Shown: positions 1-6,601 of the stretch, piece by piece
Layout: each line of letters begins with the position of its first letter
Numbering within the stretch: the stretch's first letter is position 1
Source of the DNA: JAHECQ01 sp047638695
GTDB lineage: Bacteria; Actinomycetota; Acidimicrobiia; Acidimicrobiales; SZUA-35
Direction of reading: 5' to 3'
Assembly: GCA_047638695.1 (NCBI GenBank)
Contig: JBLINY010000180.1
Span: forward strand, 1 to 6,711
DNA: 6,711 bases
Position numbers and translations under genes: made by a program
Notes under the pieces: generated by a model
The model's input: only the letters and a program-made list of their open reading frames with translations
The model's database searches: none
What the model was told of the DNA's origin: nothing

Positions 1-7
1 CTTACGA

Positions 8-2419
8 CTAACGGGTGTGGGTGACCGCGGCTGCCGATGGCGGAGCCTCGACTACCGGACCGCCGTCGCTCGGCCCGCTGCCCTCTGGCTCGGCCTCTTC
101 CTCAGTGACCGGTGCATCAGTTGGAGGTTCTTCTTCGGGTACGGGTCCGTCAGGCGGAGGTTCTTCCCCGGCTACCGGTGCGTCCGATGGAGGTTCTTCT
201 TCCGGTACTGGCGTTTCAGATGGGGGCTCTTCCGCAGGCGGAGGACCGAACAGATCATCGAGCTGGGCGAGCAACTCGTCGAGCGGTGGGAGCTCGCCAA
301 TGAGCGGCATGGCTGGGGCGTAGGTGACGGGAGGCAACCGTGCCGTGCACGATGTATCAAGTGGGCCACCGGGATCGCCCAGAAACTGGGCAATGATGAT
401 CTGCGGGCACGTGTCGTAGAACGTGACGACATGGCCGAGATTGTTGAAGAACACCAGGTCCGAGTTCGGCAGGCTGGCTGCGGTGAGCTCCGACCACTCG
501 GGAGCAGTCTGGAAATCGGCGTCGGTATACAGAACCAACGCCGGCAAGTCACTGACGACAGGTTCGTTCACCACCGCCACCTCGGGCTCGACATCAAAGA
601 TGGCGCACTCTTCGGTGAATGCGAAGATCTCTGCGATTTCGTCGGCCACCGCATAGATGGCGTCGGACCAACCGGGGCCGTCGTAGACGGTCGCGCCCTC
701 GCTGAATGGGAACTCTTCAGCGCACATCACGGTGAAGTAGAAGCCATCGGAGAGAGTCTCACCAGGACCGGGCACACCGCGGAAGTCGGCTTGGAACTCG
801 CTCAGGATTTCCGGTGGGAGGCCGAGGGCATTGAACATGGTGTTGCGGAGAAATTCAAGGGTTTGCTCGTGACGAACGGCGGCGTCGTCGTTGGCGAGAC
901 CGTTGATGAGGGCAGCGATGTAGGGGTTGGGGAAGCTCACGTCGATGAGCGCTAACCACTGCGATCCATCGATCATTACCTCAGGGGTTCCGAAGATGAA
1001 CTCGACGGCGGTGCCCGTCAGTAACTGGGGCTCCGCCATTGTGTTGTCGACGGCTGCGACGAGATCGCCCCGAAGGTCAGGGAATGCCGTGGCACATGCC
1101 GGATCGACGTCGCAGCGAGCAACGATGGCATCGAGACGCTTCAGGAACCCGATGGCGTCTTCGCCGGCAGTCACGTTGACCTCGGGTGGGAAGACCGAGT
1201 CGAGAACCACGCTGCGCACGCCTTCGGGCCGATCGCGCATAATGGTGAGGGCGAGGTCAGTGCCGTAGGAACCCCCGAAGAGGTTCCATTCGGCGACACC
1301 GAGGGCCACACGAAGATCGGCGATGTCGGCCCCATTCTCGATCGTCGTATAGCCGTTGAGGTCGACGCCCTCGGCAACTAGGCGGGGGTGGCACTCTGCT
1401 AGCAGCTGGCGCTGGAACGTCAGGAGCTCTTCTTGTGACTCGAACTCCGGCTCGTCGTCGGCAAAGTCCTGCTGCTGAACACAATTGAGATTGGGGTAGG
1501 CGTAGCCGGTGCCGCGTTGGTCGACGAAGATGACGTCTCGGCCGCCTGAGGCTGGTCCCATCGCTAGTTGATAGAGGAGGCCGGCTCTGTTCAGCGGTGC
1601 ACCGCCCGGGCCGCCCTCCAGGTAGACAAGCGGGTCGGGCAGCAAACCATCGCCGGGCATAACACCGAAGGCGATGTTGATGTGGCGCGCATCGGGATCT
1701 TCACGATCCTCGGGTACGGCAAAGAACCCGCAAATGGCCGACGGCGGAAGGGGAGCGGGGCCATCGATCGGGCAGAGAGATAGCTGGACGAAGTCACTGG
1801 CCGGGCTCTCCGAGCTCACCGATTGGAAGTTGATGCACGGTGCGCTGACGCTGTTGTTGCCCGGTCCGGCGGCACCGTGCACGATCTGTATGGCGACGGC
1901 CGGCTCGCTGAGGTCGACGCTGGGAACAGCGAAGGGAGCGTAGGGCGTGATGTCGGGGAGATCGGGCGTGGGCTCTGTTTCGGCGATCAGTTTGCCGGAG
2001 GCGGCATAGAAGCGCACCCGAACTTCTTCTTCGAATTGGCTGAGGTCGGTGGTGTAGTCGATCTGGTCGTCGAGATGGTCTGGATCGGTGGTGACACCGC
2101 TGGTGAGCACCCGGCCCGTCGGCAGCGGTTTGTCGAGGGTGACAATGGGCGACGACTTGTGGTCGCTTCCATCGCTGTGCACGTGGTCGACGTTCACCAA
2201 CTCGATGTCGAACTCGACAGCGCACGGCACCGGTTCGGACTGACCGTCGGTGAGCGCTCCGAATGTTGGAGTGCTCTGTCGGGTTCCGGATAAGGCGGCG
2301 ACGCCATCAGTTGCTCCCACCGGTGTTATCGATGCCAGCAACGCTGCTGCGGAGACAGTCGCCCCGATCAGGGCTGACCACCCACGCCTTGGCCTCGTGA
2401 TTGTCCGTCCGGATCTCAT
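8..2419 (-). CDS. Secreted alpha/beta hydrolase, S33 tripeptidyl-aminopeptidase-like, with acidic Pro-rich repeat tail
   Basis: An 803-residue exported serine hydrolase, probably an exopeptidase releasing N-terminal peptides outside the cell. From the ATG at 2419: a signal peptide (basic n-region with RPRR, hydrophobic core about 14-32, likely cleavage after VGA at 34-36); an unrecognised beta-rich domain about 60-200; then an alpha/beta hydrolase fold about 215-700. Visible catalytic elements are the oxyanion motif EGGPGG (268-273), the nucleophile elbow GGSYG (Ser384), a likely acid Asp635 in DADFQTAP, and His663 in LGHV. The C-terminal part with paired cysteines (671, 691) resembles TAP-like C-terminal domains. 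Residues about 727-799 are Pro/Glu-rich repeats with no membrane anchor. The frame stays open for 86 codons upstream, but that stretch overlaps the preceding VWA gene and precedes the signal peptide, so I reject it. The family fold is clear; the substrate is not. Other S33 exopeptidases or esterases are possible. Confidence 0.88.
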   Translation of the reverse strand: MRSGRTITRPRRGWSALIGATVSAAALLASITPVGATDGVAALSGTRQSTPTFGALTDGQSEPVPCAVEFDIELVNVDHVHSDGSDHKSSPIVTLDKPLPTGRVLTSGVTTDPDHLDDQIDYTTDLSQFEEEVRVRFYAASGKLIAETEPTPDLPDITPYAPFAVPSVDLSEPAVAIQIVHGAAGPGNNSVSAPCINFQSVSSESPASDFVQLSLCPIDGPAPLPPSAICGFFAVPEDREDPDARHINIAFGVMPGDGLLPDPLVYLEGGPGGAPLNRAGLLYQLAMGPASGGRDVIFVDQRGTGYAYPNLNCVQQQDFADDEPEFESQEELLTFQRQLLAECHPRLVAEGVDLNGYTTIENGADIADLRVALGVAEWNLFGGSYGTDLALTIMRDRPEGVRSVVLDSVFPPEVNVTAGEDAIGFLKRLDAIVARCDVDPACATAFPDLRGDLVAAVDNTMAEPQLLTGTAVEFIFGTPEVMIDGSQWLALIDVSFPNPYIAALINGLANDDAAVRHEQTLEFLRNTMFNALGLPPEILSEFQADFRGVPGPGETLSDGFYFTVMCAEEFPFSEGATVYDGPGWSDAIYAVADEIAEIFAFTEECAIFDVEPEVAVVNEPVVSDLPALVLYTDADFQTAPEWSELTAASLPNSDLVFFNNLGHVVTFYDTCPQIIIAQFLGDPGGPLDTSCTARLPPVTYAPAMPLIGELPPLDELLAQLDDLFGPPPAEEPPSETPVPEEEPPSDAPVAGEEPPPDGPVPEEEPPTDAPVTEEEAEPEGSGPSDGGPVVEAPPSAAAVTHTR
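90..236 (-). repeat. 33-bp tandem repeats encoding an 11-residue acidic Pro-rich unit
   Basis: On the plus strand, units start at about 90, 123, 156, 189 and 222 (the last partial), most opening with GGAGGTTCTTC. Units at 123 and 189 match at about 25 of 33 bases by eye. The period is a multiple of three, so the peptidase frame is kept. The encoded units follow the pattern PPSDAPVAGEE, PPPDGPVPEEE, PPTDAPVTEEE. Such Pro/Glu-rich segments are usually extended and disordered, suiting a spacer through or away from the cell wall. Copy number could vary between strains by slippage or recombination. Confidence 0.8.
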
Positions 2420-2421
2420 TG

Positions 2422-2428
2422 CTCCACC
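2422..2428 (-). promoter_or_regulatory. Probable ribosome binding site of the S33 hydrolase
   Basis: The minus strand reads GGTGGAG two bases before the ATG at 2419, within the purine-rich run GGCGGTGGAGCA. GGAG is close to the start, but GGTGG sits at a more usual distance. Together with the signal peptide that follows at once, this supports the internal ATG over the upstream in-frame starts. Confidence 0.45.
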
Positions 2429-2507
2429 GCCTTGTCCAACGAGCTGCTCGCACCCTAGTGCGCTGTATTCGGCGGTTGTGGAAGCCTCGGTTAGTCGGCG
2501 CTGATGC

Positions 2508-3323
2508 TCAGATGTCGAGCAACTTGGCGAAGGCAGCGGGCACTCCAGATGGACCCTCGAGTAGGGCCAGTTTAGCCCCTGTCTCCTTGGCGAATTCCTC
2601 TGCTTCTTCGCATTCTTCGGCCGGCGCAATAATGACCAGCTCGTCCAGCATGCGGGCCGAGCGCAGGGGGTCGGCACCTACCGTGGTTTTGCAGTCGGAC
2701 AAGAGAATCGTGAGACGTCGCTTGGCTCTTGATCGTTCGAGCTGGGCCCGGGCGCTGGCCAGAGCGAAGTCGAGATCGGTGGGGCCGTGGCCGCGAAGGC
2801 CGAAGATGTCCTCAACCACTTCCTCGGCGTGCCGAGGAGTGTCCTGAGCTTTGATCACGATCACCTGTTCAGCGAAGGCAACCACGCTGTGATCGATCGG
2901 GGCTCGAAAGGCGGCCGCTGCAGCGGCGAGCCCGGCCGCAGCAAGACGGTCGCCACCCATCGAACCGCTCTTGTCGATGACGAGGCAGAGAGCGGTGTCT
3001 GGCCGCGACCACTCGCGCACCATGACGTCCTCGAGTCGTGGTGGCTCACCCGAGGCTCGCGATTCGATCAGAGCATCGAGACTCGACTCGACGTCGATGT
3101 CGCCGATTGCGACCGCGGCCGAGCGGGTGCGCAGCCGACCAACACCGCGAGCCCGAGGAGGTCCGCTTCGAGCCAAATCGAGGACGAGGCGCCCGGCTAA
3201 TCGTTGGGCCAGCGCCCGTAGTTTTTCGTCGGTGGCGCCGGTCATCTTGGCCAGCATCGAGAGAGCCTCGTCGGGGTTCTCGGCCAACGCCTCTTCAAAG
3301 GCCTCCTCGTCGAGTTCGCCCAC
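2508..3323 (-). CDS. VWA domain protein with complete MIDAS, partner of the MoxR ATPase
   Basis: As drawn from GTG 3323 this is 271 residues. The N-terminal third is charged and helical (EELDEEAF-like, then about 11-60). The VWA domain spans about 110-270. Its metal-ion-dependent adhesion site is complete: DKSGS (Asp117, Ser119, Ser121), Thr182 in GPTDLD, and Asp210 in LLSDCK. In characterised pairs (RavA-ViaA, NorQ-NorD, CbbQ-CbbO) a VWA protein works with a MoxR-type AAA+ ATPase to remodel or activate an enzyme, often by metal or cofactor insertion. The upstream neighbour here is such an ATPase. No signal peptide or membrane segment is visible, so it is probably cytoplasmic. The start is doubtful: no Shine-Dalgarno precedes this GTG, and protein-like sequence continues in frame upstream (see the 3324-3434 entry). 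The target enzyme is unknown. Confidence 0.85.
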   Translation of the reverse strand: MGELDEEAFEEALAENPDEALSMLAKMTGATDEKLRALAQRLAGRLVLDLARSGPPRARGVGRLRTRSAAVAIGDIDVESSLDALIESRASGEPPRLEDVMVREWSRPDTALCLVIDKSGSMGGDRLAAAGLAAAAAAFRAPIDHSVVAFAEQVIVIKAQDTPRHAEEVVEDIFGLRGHGPTDLDFALASARAQLERSRAKRRLTILLSDCKTTVGADPLRSARMLDELVIIAPAEECEEAEEFAKETGAKLALLEGPSGVPAAFAKLLDI

Positions 3324-3434
3324 ATCGGGCGAAACGTCTTCGAAGCCGTCCTGTTGTTCCAGCTCACGCCGCGGCGTGGTCTTTCGGCGCTCCTTCTTCA
3401 GCTCCTCTTGCGCCTCGTCGCCTTCTTTGGCCAG
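3324..3434 (-). other. Probable upstream coding extension of the VWA gene lacking a standard start codon
   Basis: The VWA frame is open from just below the TGA at 3483-3485. Between the ATPase stop (3437-3439) and GTG 3323 it encodes about 37 residues rich in Glu, Lys and Arg (for example LAKEGDEAQEELKKERRK, then TPRRELEQQDGFEDVSPD). This resembles a real charged helical N-terminus and flows into the annotated protein. No ATG, GTG or TTG occurs in frame. CTG codons at 3432-3434, 3399-3401 and 3360-3362 are the only near-standard candidates. Including this region would close the gap to the ATPase gene to about two bases, as expected for a coupled pair. The alternative is untranslated leader that happens to be open. 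Confidence 0.55.
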
Positions 3435-3436
3435 CC

Positions 3437-4357
3437 TTAGCCCGCTATCACCCCAGCCGGGGTCGAATCTTTTCCCGACGCATCACTGTCGCCTTCGTCT
3501 AGGTCGTTGCTGAACACCATGCGGAAGAGCTCGGTGATGATCTCCTCCGCTGTTCGGCCAGTTCCTTCATGGACACGGATGCGGCCAGACAACGCGGCCA
3601 ACGCGGCATCGAGCATGGTTTGGGGAGATGCGTTGTCGCGGATGGCAGAGAGCTGTTCGGCGATCAGCAGGGTGTCGATGCCACCGCGGATCGACGAGCC
3701 GATTCTGATCTCGGGGTGGTCGCGGGTGAGTCGTACCAGTTCAACGATGCGGCCGGTCAGCGCGCCTGCGGCCGACCCGGATTCGCGAGCGGCCACGGTC
3801 GTCTCTTCATCGTGCGATTGGTAGCCCATCGCAACCCGGCACATCCGGTCGTACACCGCAGCCGAGATTCGGGCGGTGCCAACAGCATCGAACGGGTTCA
3901 TGGCGGCAACCAGGCGGAAACCCTCAGCCGCCGGGATACGCCCCAGCCGCGGGATGTGAACCTCGCGCTCTGACATGGCGGTGATGAGGAGGTTGAGCGT
4001 CTCTTCCGGGACTCGGTTGAGCTCCTCGACGTAGAGCAAGGCGCCGTCTCGCACTGCCTCTGTTAGCGGCCCGTCAATGAACACATCAGGCGAATAGCCG
4101 TCAGTGAGCACCCGCGCCGGATCGAATTGGCCGACCAATCGGGCCGGTGTCAGCTCGGCATTTCCTTCGACGAAGACAAACGGCAGCTCGGCCGTCGCGG
4201 CCAGCGCCCGCAACAGCGTTGATTTGCCGGTTCCCGGAGGGCCCTCGAGCAGGATGTGGCGTCCCGCAGCGAGAGCGGCAACGACGACTTCGATTTCGGC
4301 GCGGCGACCGACGACGTGCTCGCACACGGCGTCGACCACCGAAAGATCGAACTTCAA
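3437..4357 (-). CDS. MoxR-family AAA+ ATPase
   Basis: A 306-residue cytoplasmic AAA+ ATPase of the MoxR type. Walker A is GPPGTGKST (39-47), Walker B is LLYVEE (107-112), and sensor 1 is AAMNP (Asn154). Arg171 in YDRM is a candidate arginine finger, and GSSIRGG (Arg224) fits sensor 2 in the helical lid. The last 25 or so residues are an acidic, probably disordered tail. MoxR ATPases usually form hexamers that act with VWA proteins as chaperones for enzyme maturation, and a VWA gene follows directly. The start is taken as TTG 4357, the first possible codon after the dehydrogenase stop. GTG at 4337-4339 would shorten it by six residues. No independent Shine-Dalgarno exists, so it probably relies on translational coupling with the upstream gene. 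Confidence 0.9.
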   Translation of the reverse strand: MKFDLSVVDAVCEHVVGRRAEIEVVVAALAAGRHILLEGPPGTGKSTLLRALAATAELPFVFVEGNAELTPARLVGQFDPARVLTDGYSPDVFIDGPLTEAVRDGALLYVEELNRVPEETLNLLITAMSEREVHIPRLGRIPAAEGFRLVAAMNPFDAVGTARISAAVYDRMCRVAMGYQSHDEETTVAARESGSAAGALTGRIVELVRLTRDHPEIRIGSSIRGGIDTLLIAEQLSAIRDNASPQTMLDAALAALSGRIRVHEGTGRTAEEIITELFRMVFSNDLDEGDSDASGKDSTPAGVIAG

Positions 4358-4360
4358 ACC

Positions 4361-5518
4361 TCAGGCCGCGTGGTCGTACATGACCATGCCACGAATGTTG
4401 TCGCCGCTTCGCATGGCGTCGTAACCGTCGTTGATGTCATCGAGGTCGTAGGTCTTCGTGACCAACTCGTCCAACATCAGCGTGCCGTTTTGGTACATGC
4501 CGAGCAGGCGAGGAATGTCGTAGCGTGGATTTGCTGATCCGAAGATCGAGCCGACGAGCTGCTTCTGAAAGAGCGTGAGTTCGAACAGGTTGAGCTTCAC
4601 ATCCTGCTCCATGATCGGAGCCACCGAGGTATGTACGCAGCGGCCGTTGGTGCCGATCAGGGCCATGGTGTCCTGGATGATGGCGCCCGAGCCGACGCCG
4701 ATGGTGATGATGGCCTTGTCTGCCATTTTGCCCTGGGTCATTTCCGTGATCAGCGGCAGTGCCTCTTCGACGCTGCTGGCGGTATGGGTGGCACCAAACA
4801 GTTGGGCCAGCTCGTGCTTTTTTTCGTTGATGTCGACGGCGATGATGCGCTCGGCGCCGGCCATCCGGGCTCCCTGGATGGCGTTCATGCCAATGCCGCC
4901 GTTGCCAACGACCACCACGGTCTCGCCCGGCTTCACCTCGGCTGCGTAGTTGGCCGAGCCCCACCCGGTGGTGACGCCGCAGCCGACAAGTGCTGCCTTG
5001 TCGAGGGGGATGTCCTTGTCGATCTTGATGACCGAAGCCTCAGAACACACCGTGTACTCACCGAAGGTGCCGATACAGCACATGATGCCGAGGTCGGTGC
5101 CGTCGGCCGAATGATGACGAGCGGTGAAGTCGGTGACCTGGCGCCCGGCCAGAAGGAACTGACCGAGTTCGCAAAGGTTCTGCATGCCTTGGGAGCACTT
5201 GCTGCATTTGCCGCAAGCGGGGATGAAGGCGAGGACGACGTGGTCGCCGACCTTGACGTCTGTGACGCCCGGCCCGACCTCGACGATCTCGCCTGCGCCT
5301 TCGTGGCCACCAACAATCGGAAGTTGTTCAATTCCGAGGTCTGCCTGCACCTCTGCGGGCATCACCATGTCGCCGGTGAGGAGGTGGTCATCGGAGTGGC
5401 AGAGGCCGGAACCGACGAGCTTGATCATCACTTCGCCCGCTTTCGGCGGGTCGAGCGTGATCTCTTCGACACTCCAAGGTGTGTTGGCTTCCCACAGAAT
5501 GGCAGCGCGCGTCTTCAT
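4361..5518 (-). CDS. NDMA-dependent-type zinc alcohol dehydrogenase (Rxyl_3153-like)
   Basis: A 385-residue zinc-dependent medium-chain dehydrogenase, oxidising an alcohol to an aldehyde in the cytoplasm. Catalytic zinc ligands are Cys40 (GLCHSD), His72 (GGHEGAG) and Cys180 (GCGVTTGWG). Structural zinc ligands are Cys102, 105, 108 and 116. The Rossmann motif is GNGGIG (205-210), and Asp229 ends beta-2, favouring NAD(H) over NADP(H). MKTRAAILWE, VKLNLFELTLFQKQ and GSANPRYDIPRLL match my memory of the actinobacterial NDMA-dependent group. In that group the nicotinamide is held tightly and recycled by an external acceptor, proposed to be mycofactocin. The start is ATG 5518, placed by AAGGAG seven bases upstream. 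An in-frame start 11 codons earlier would put that site inside the gene. The MoxR gene begins one codon after the stop. The alcohol substrate cannot be told from sequence. Confidence 0.93.
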   Translation of the reverse strand: MKTRAAILWEANTPWSVEEITLDPPKAGEVMIKLVGSGLCHSDDHLLTGDMVMPAEVQADLGIEQLPIVGGHEGAGEIVEVGPGVTDVKVGDHVVLAFIPACGKCSKCSQGMQNLCELGQFLLAGRQVTDFTARHHSADGTDLGIMCCIGTFGEYTVCSEASVIKIDKDIPLDKAALVGCGVTTGWGSANYAAEVKPGETVVVVGNGGIGMNAIQGARMAGAERIIAVDINEKKHELAQLFGATHTASSVEEALPLITEMTQGKMADKAIITIGVGSGAIIQDTMALIGTNGRCVHTSVAPIMEQDVKLNLFELTLFQKQLVGSIFGSANPRYDIPRLLGMYQNGTLMLDELVTKTYDLDDINDGYDAMRSGDNIRGMVMYDHAA

Positions 5519-5525
5519 GTTCAGA

Positions 5526-5531
5526 CTCCTT
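5526..5531 (-). promoter_or_regulatory. Strong ribosome binding site of the alcohol dehydrogenase
   Basis: The minus strand carries AAGGAG with seven bases to the ATG at 5518. This is the clearest Shine-Dalgarno in the window and fixes the dehydrogenase start. It may serve the whole dehydrogenase-ATPase-VWA series, since the two downstream genes have none of their own. Confidence 0.8.
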
Positions 5532-5568
5532 AGATGTGTCGGGGGGCACAACCTAGTTCACGCTTATT

Positions 5569-5613
5569 CTGAGCGCTCGGGCGACAACATTCGCCAAGCC
5601 AGAGCGCGCTCAG
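5569..5613. terminator. Imperfect hairpin between the DUF4214 gene and the dehydrogenase; possible terminator
   Basis: The outer arms CTGAGCG (5569-5575) and CGCTCAG (5607-5613) are perfect complements. Inside, CTC pairs with GAG, and GGCGA (5580-5584) pairs with TCGCC (5591-5595) around a six-base loop, with small bulges between. The stem overlaps the stop codon of the DUF4214 gene. No T-tract follows on either strand, so intrinsic termination is unproven. It could instead be an mRNA 3' stabiliser or a protein-binding site. Confidence 0.35.
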
Positions 5614-6587
5614 AGTGTGCCGGTGCGAGCCTTGAACTCGTCTGACCCGCTAAAAAGTACGACCAGCTCTTGCCTGGTAAGATCGATGCCCAGGCGTTCG
5701 AGCCAGTAGGCGAAACCGGTCGAGTCTGGCTGGCGGCCCAAGACGTTGAGGTACACGGCCCCGAGGAAGTCACTATTGGACGTGCCGGCGTAGGTCGCTG
5801 TCCACTCCGGAAGGCCGGTCCAGGTAGTGGCGGCGTCTCGAAGCGACAGACCGGCGGTCGATCGAGCCATCCAGTAACCGAACCCGTCAGGGTCGGGGAC
5901 ACGCCCAAAGACGGCCCAGTAGAGGCGAGCGAATGCGCCCGTGATCCCCTCGGAGCCGTGGTAGATCTCGAGTAGGGGCGTTGGGCCAGGCTGGGTGAGA
6001 GGTCCGGGGCATGGCGCTCCGGTCGAACTGCCGATGGCGGTGGCCACCACTTCGGTTCCGGCAATGACCGTGAACTGAAGCTCGATGTCACCACAGACAT
6101 ACGGAGAGCTGCCGGCGCCGGTTCTGCCCGGCTCGGCCGTGCCCCGACTCTCGAGTCGAACGGCCGTGCCTAAGCTCAGATCGCCGGTGGGTGACAGCGA
6201 GACCTGACGAACCACAACCACGCCAACCGCGTCGATGGCTGCGATGGGGCAGGATGCAGGGAACCTCCACTGCCACTCGAGGTCGTCGGGTCGGGCGAGC
6301 TCGATACTGTCGGGCGCACAGAGGTTGGTGTGCTCGCAGGCACTCGACCCAATGCGATCGGCGGTCCAGGCCCTGCCATCGTCACAAAACTCACTGGACT
6401 GGGCGGCCGCAGGGTGAGAGGTCGCCAAGGTCGAGACGGCGAGCGCCCCCAGCAGAAGCGCGGCGACGGCGACAAGGCAGCGACTGGCGGTCCCGAATCT
6501 TCGGTCGGCCAGCAGCGAAGTTCGTTCGGTTGAGGCTTCCACTACATCGCTACTGTACCCGCGGTGGGTTAGGCCGTGCCTGCGCAC
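5610..6587 (-). CDS. Secreted protein with two C-terminal DUF4214 repeats
   Basis: A 325-residue exported protein of unknown function. From GTG 6587: a basic n-region, a hydrophobic segment (about 38-56), and a likely signal peptidase site after HPAAA (59-63). A region about 64-195 has six cysteines (68, 84, 90, 113, 165, 193) and beta-like strands, and I do not recognise it. Two DUF4214 units follow at about 216-262 and 272-320. Each has the family pattern LY..V.GR.PD..GF.YW, then a helix ending near EW or EF. DUF4214 repeats occur in many secreted and cell-surface bacterial proteins with no agreed biochemical role. The start is uncertain: GTG at 6540-6542 (residue 16) gives a more typical signal peptide, while the first 15 residues look unlike coding sequence. 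The gene ends about 90 bases before the dehydrogenase, with a hairpin between, so it is probably not part of that operon. Confidence 0.82.
   Translation of the reverse strand: MRRHGLTHRGYSSDVVEASTERTSLLADRRFGTASRCLVAVAALLLGALAVSTLATSHPAAAQSSEFCDDGRAWTADRIGSSACEHTNLCAPDSIELARPDDLEWQWRFPASCPIAAIDAVGVVVVRQVSLSPTGDLSLGTAVRLESRGTAEPGRTGAGSSPYVCGDIELQFTVIAGTEVVATAIGSSTGAPCPGPLTQPGPTPLLEIYHGSEGITGAFARLYWAVFGRVPDPDGFGYWMARSTAGLSLRDAATTWTGLPEWTATYAGTSNSDFLGAVYLNVLGRQPDSTGFAYWLERLGIDLTRQELVVLFSGSDEFKARTGTL
6552..6557 (-). promoter_or_regulatory. Possible -10 element before an alternative start of the DUF4214 gene
   Basis: The minus strand has TACAGT, a fair match to TATAAT, nine bases before GTG 6542. 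No good -35 box lies at the usual distance and no Shine-Dalgarno precedes this GTG. The layout would suit a leaderless transcript, which is common in actinobacteria. This is a weak, position-based inference. Confidence 0.25.
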
Positions 6588-6601
6588 TGACGCTTAGGGG
6601 C

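Noticed and set aside
17..955. Plus-strand 312-codon open frame opposite the hydrolase
   Set aside because: It is the antisense shadow of a GC-rich gene; the composition is Arg/Gly/Trp-rich with no domain, and the opposite strand has clear catalytic motifs.
2420..2677. Upstream 86-codon extension of the S33 hydrolase to 2677
   Set aside because: It overlaps the VWA coding region, has an unprotein-like Ser/Arg/Cys-rich composition, and would bury the signal peptide inside the protein.
4818..4825. A-AAA-AAG slippery heptamer in the dehydrogenase frame (minus strand, Glu-Lys-Lys codons)
   Set aside because: It has the right phase for -1 frameshifting, but the dehydrogenase is full length in the zero frame, no obvious stimulatory element was seen, and Lys-rich residues are normal after the Rossmann Asp.
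4631..5533. Plus-strand 300-codon open frame opposite the dehydrogenase
   Set aside because: It mirrors the dehydrogenase codons, is rich in Asp/Gly/Ala/His, and shows no recognisable motif.
5552..5609. Promoter for the dehydrogenase operon
   Set aside because: TAGGTT and TTGTCG can be found on the minus strand but their spacing is wrong, so no promoter is called.
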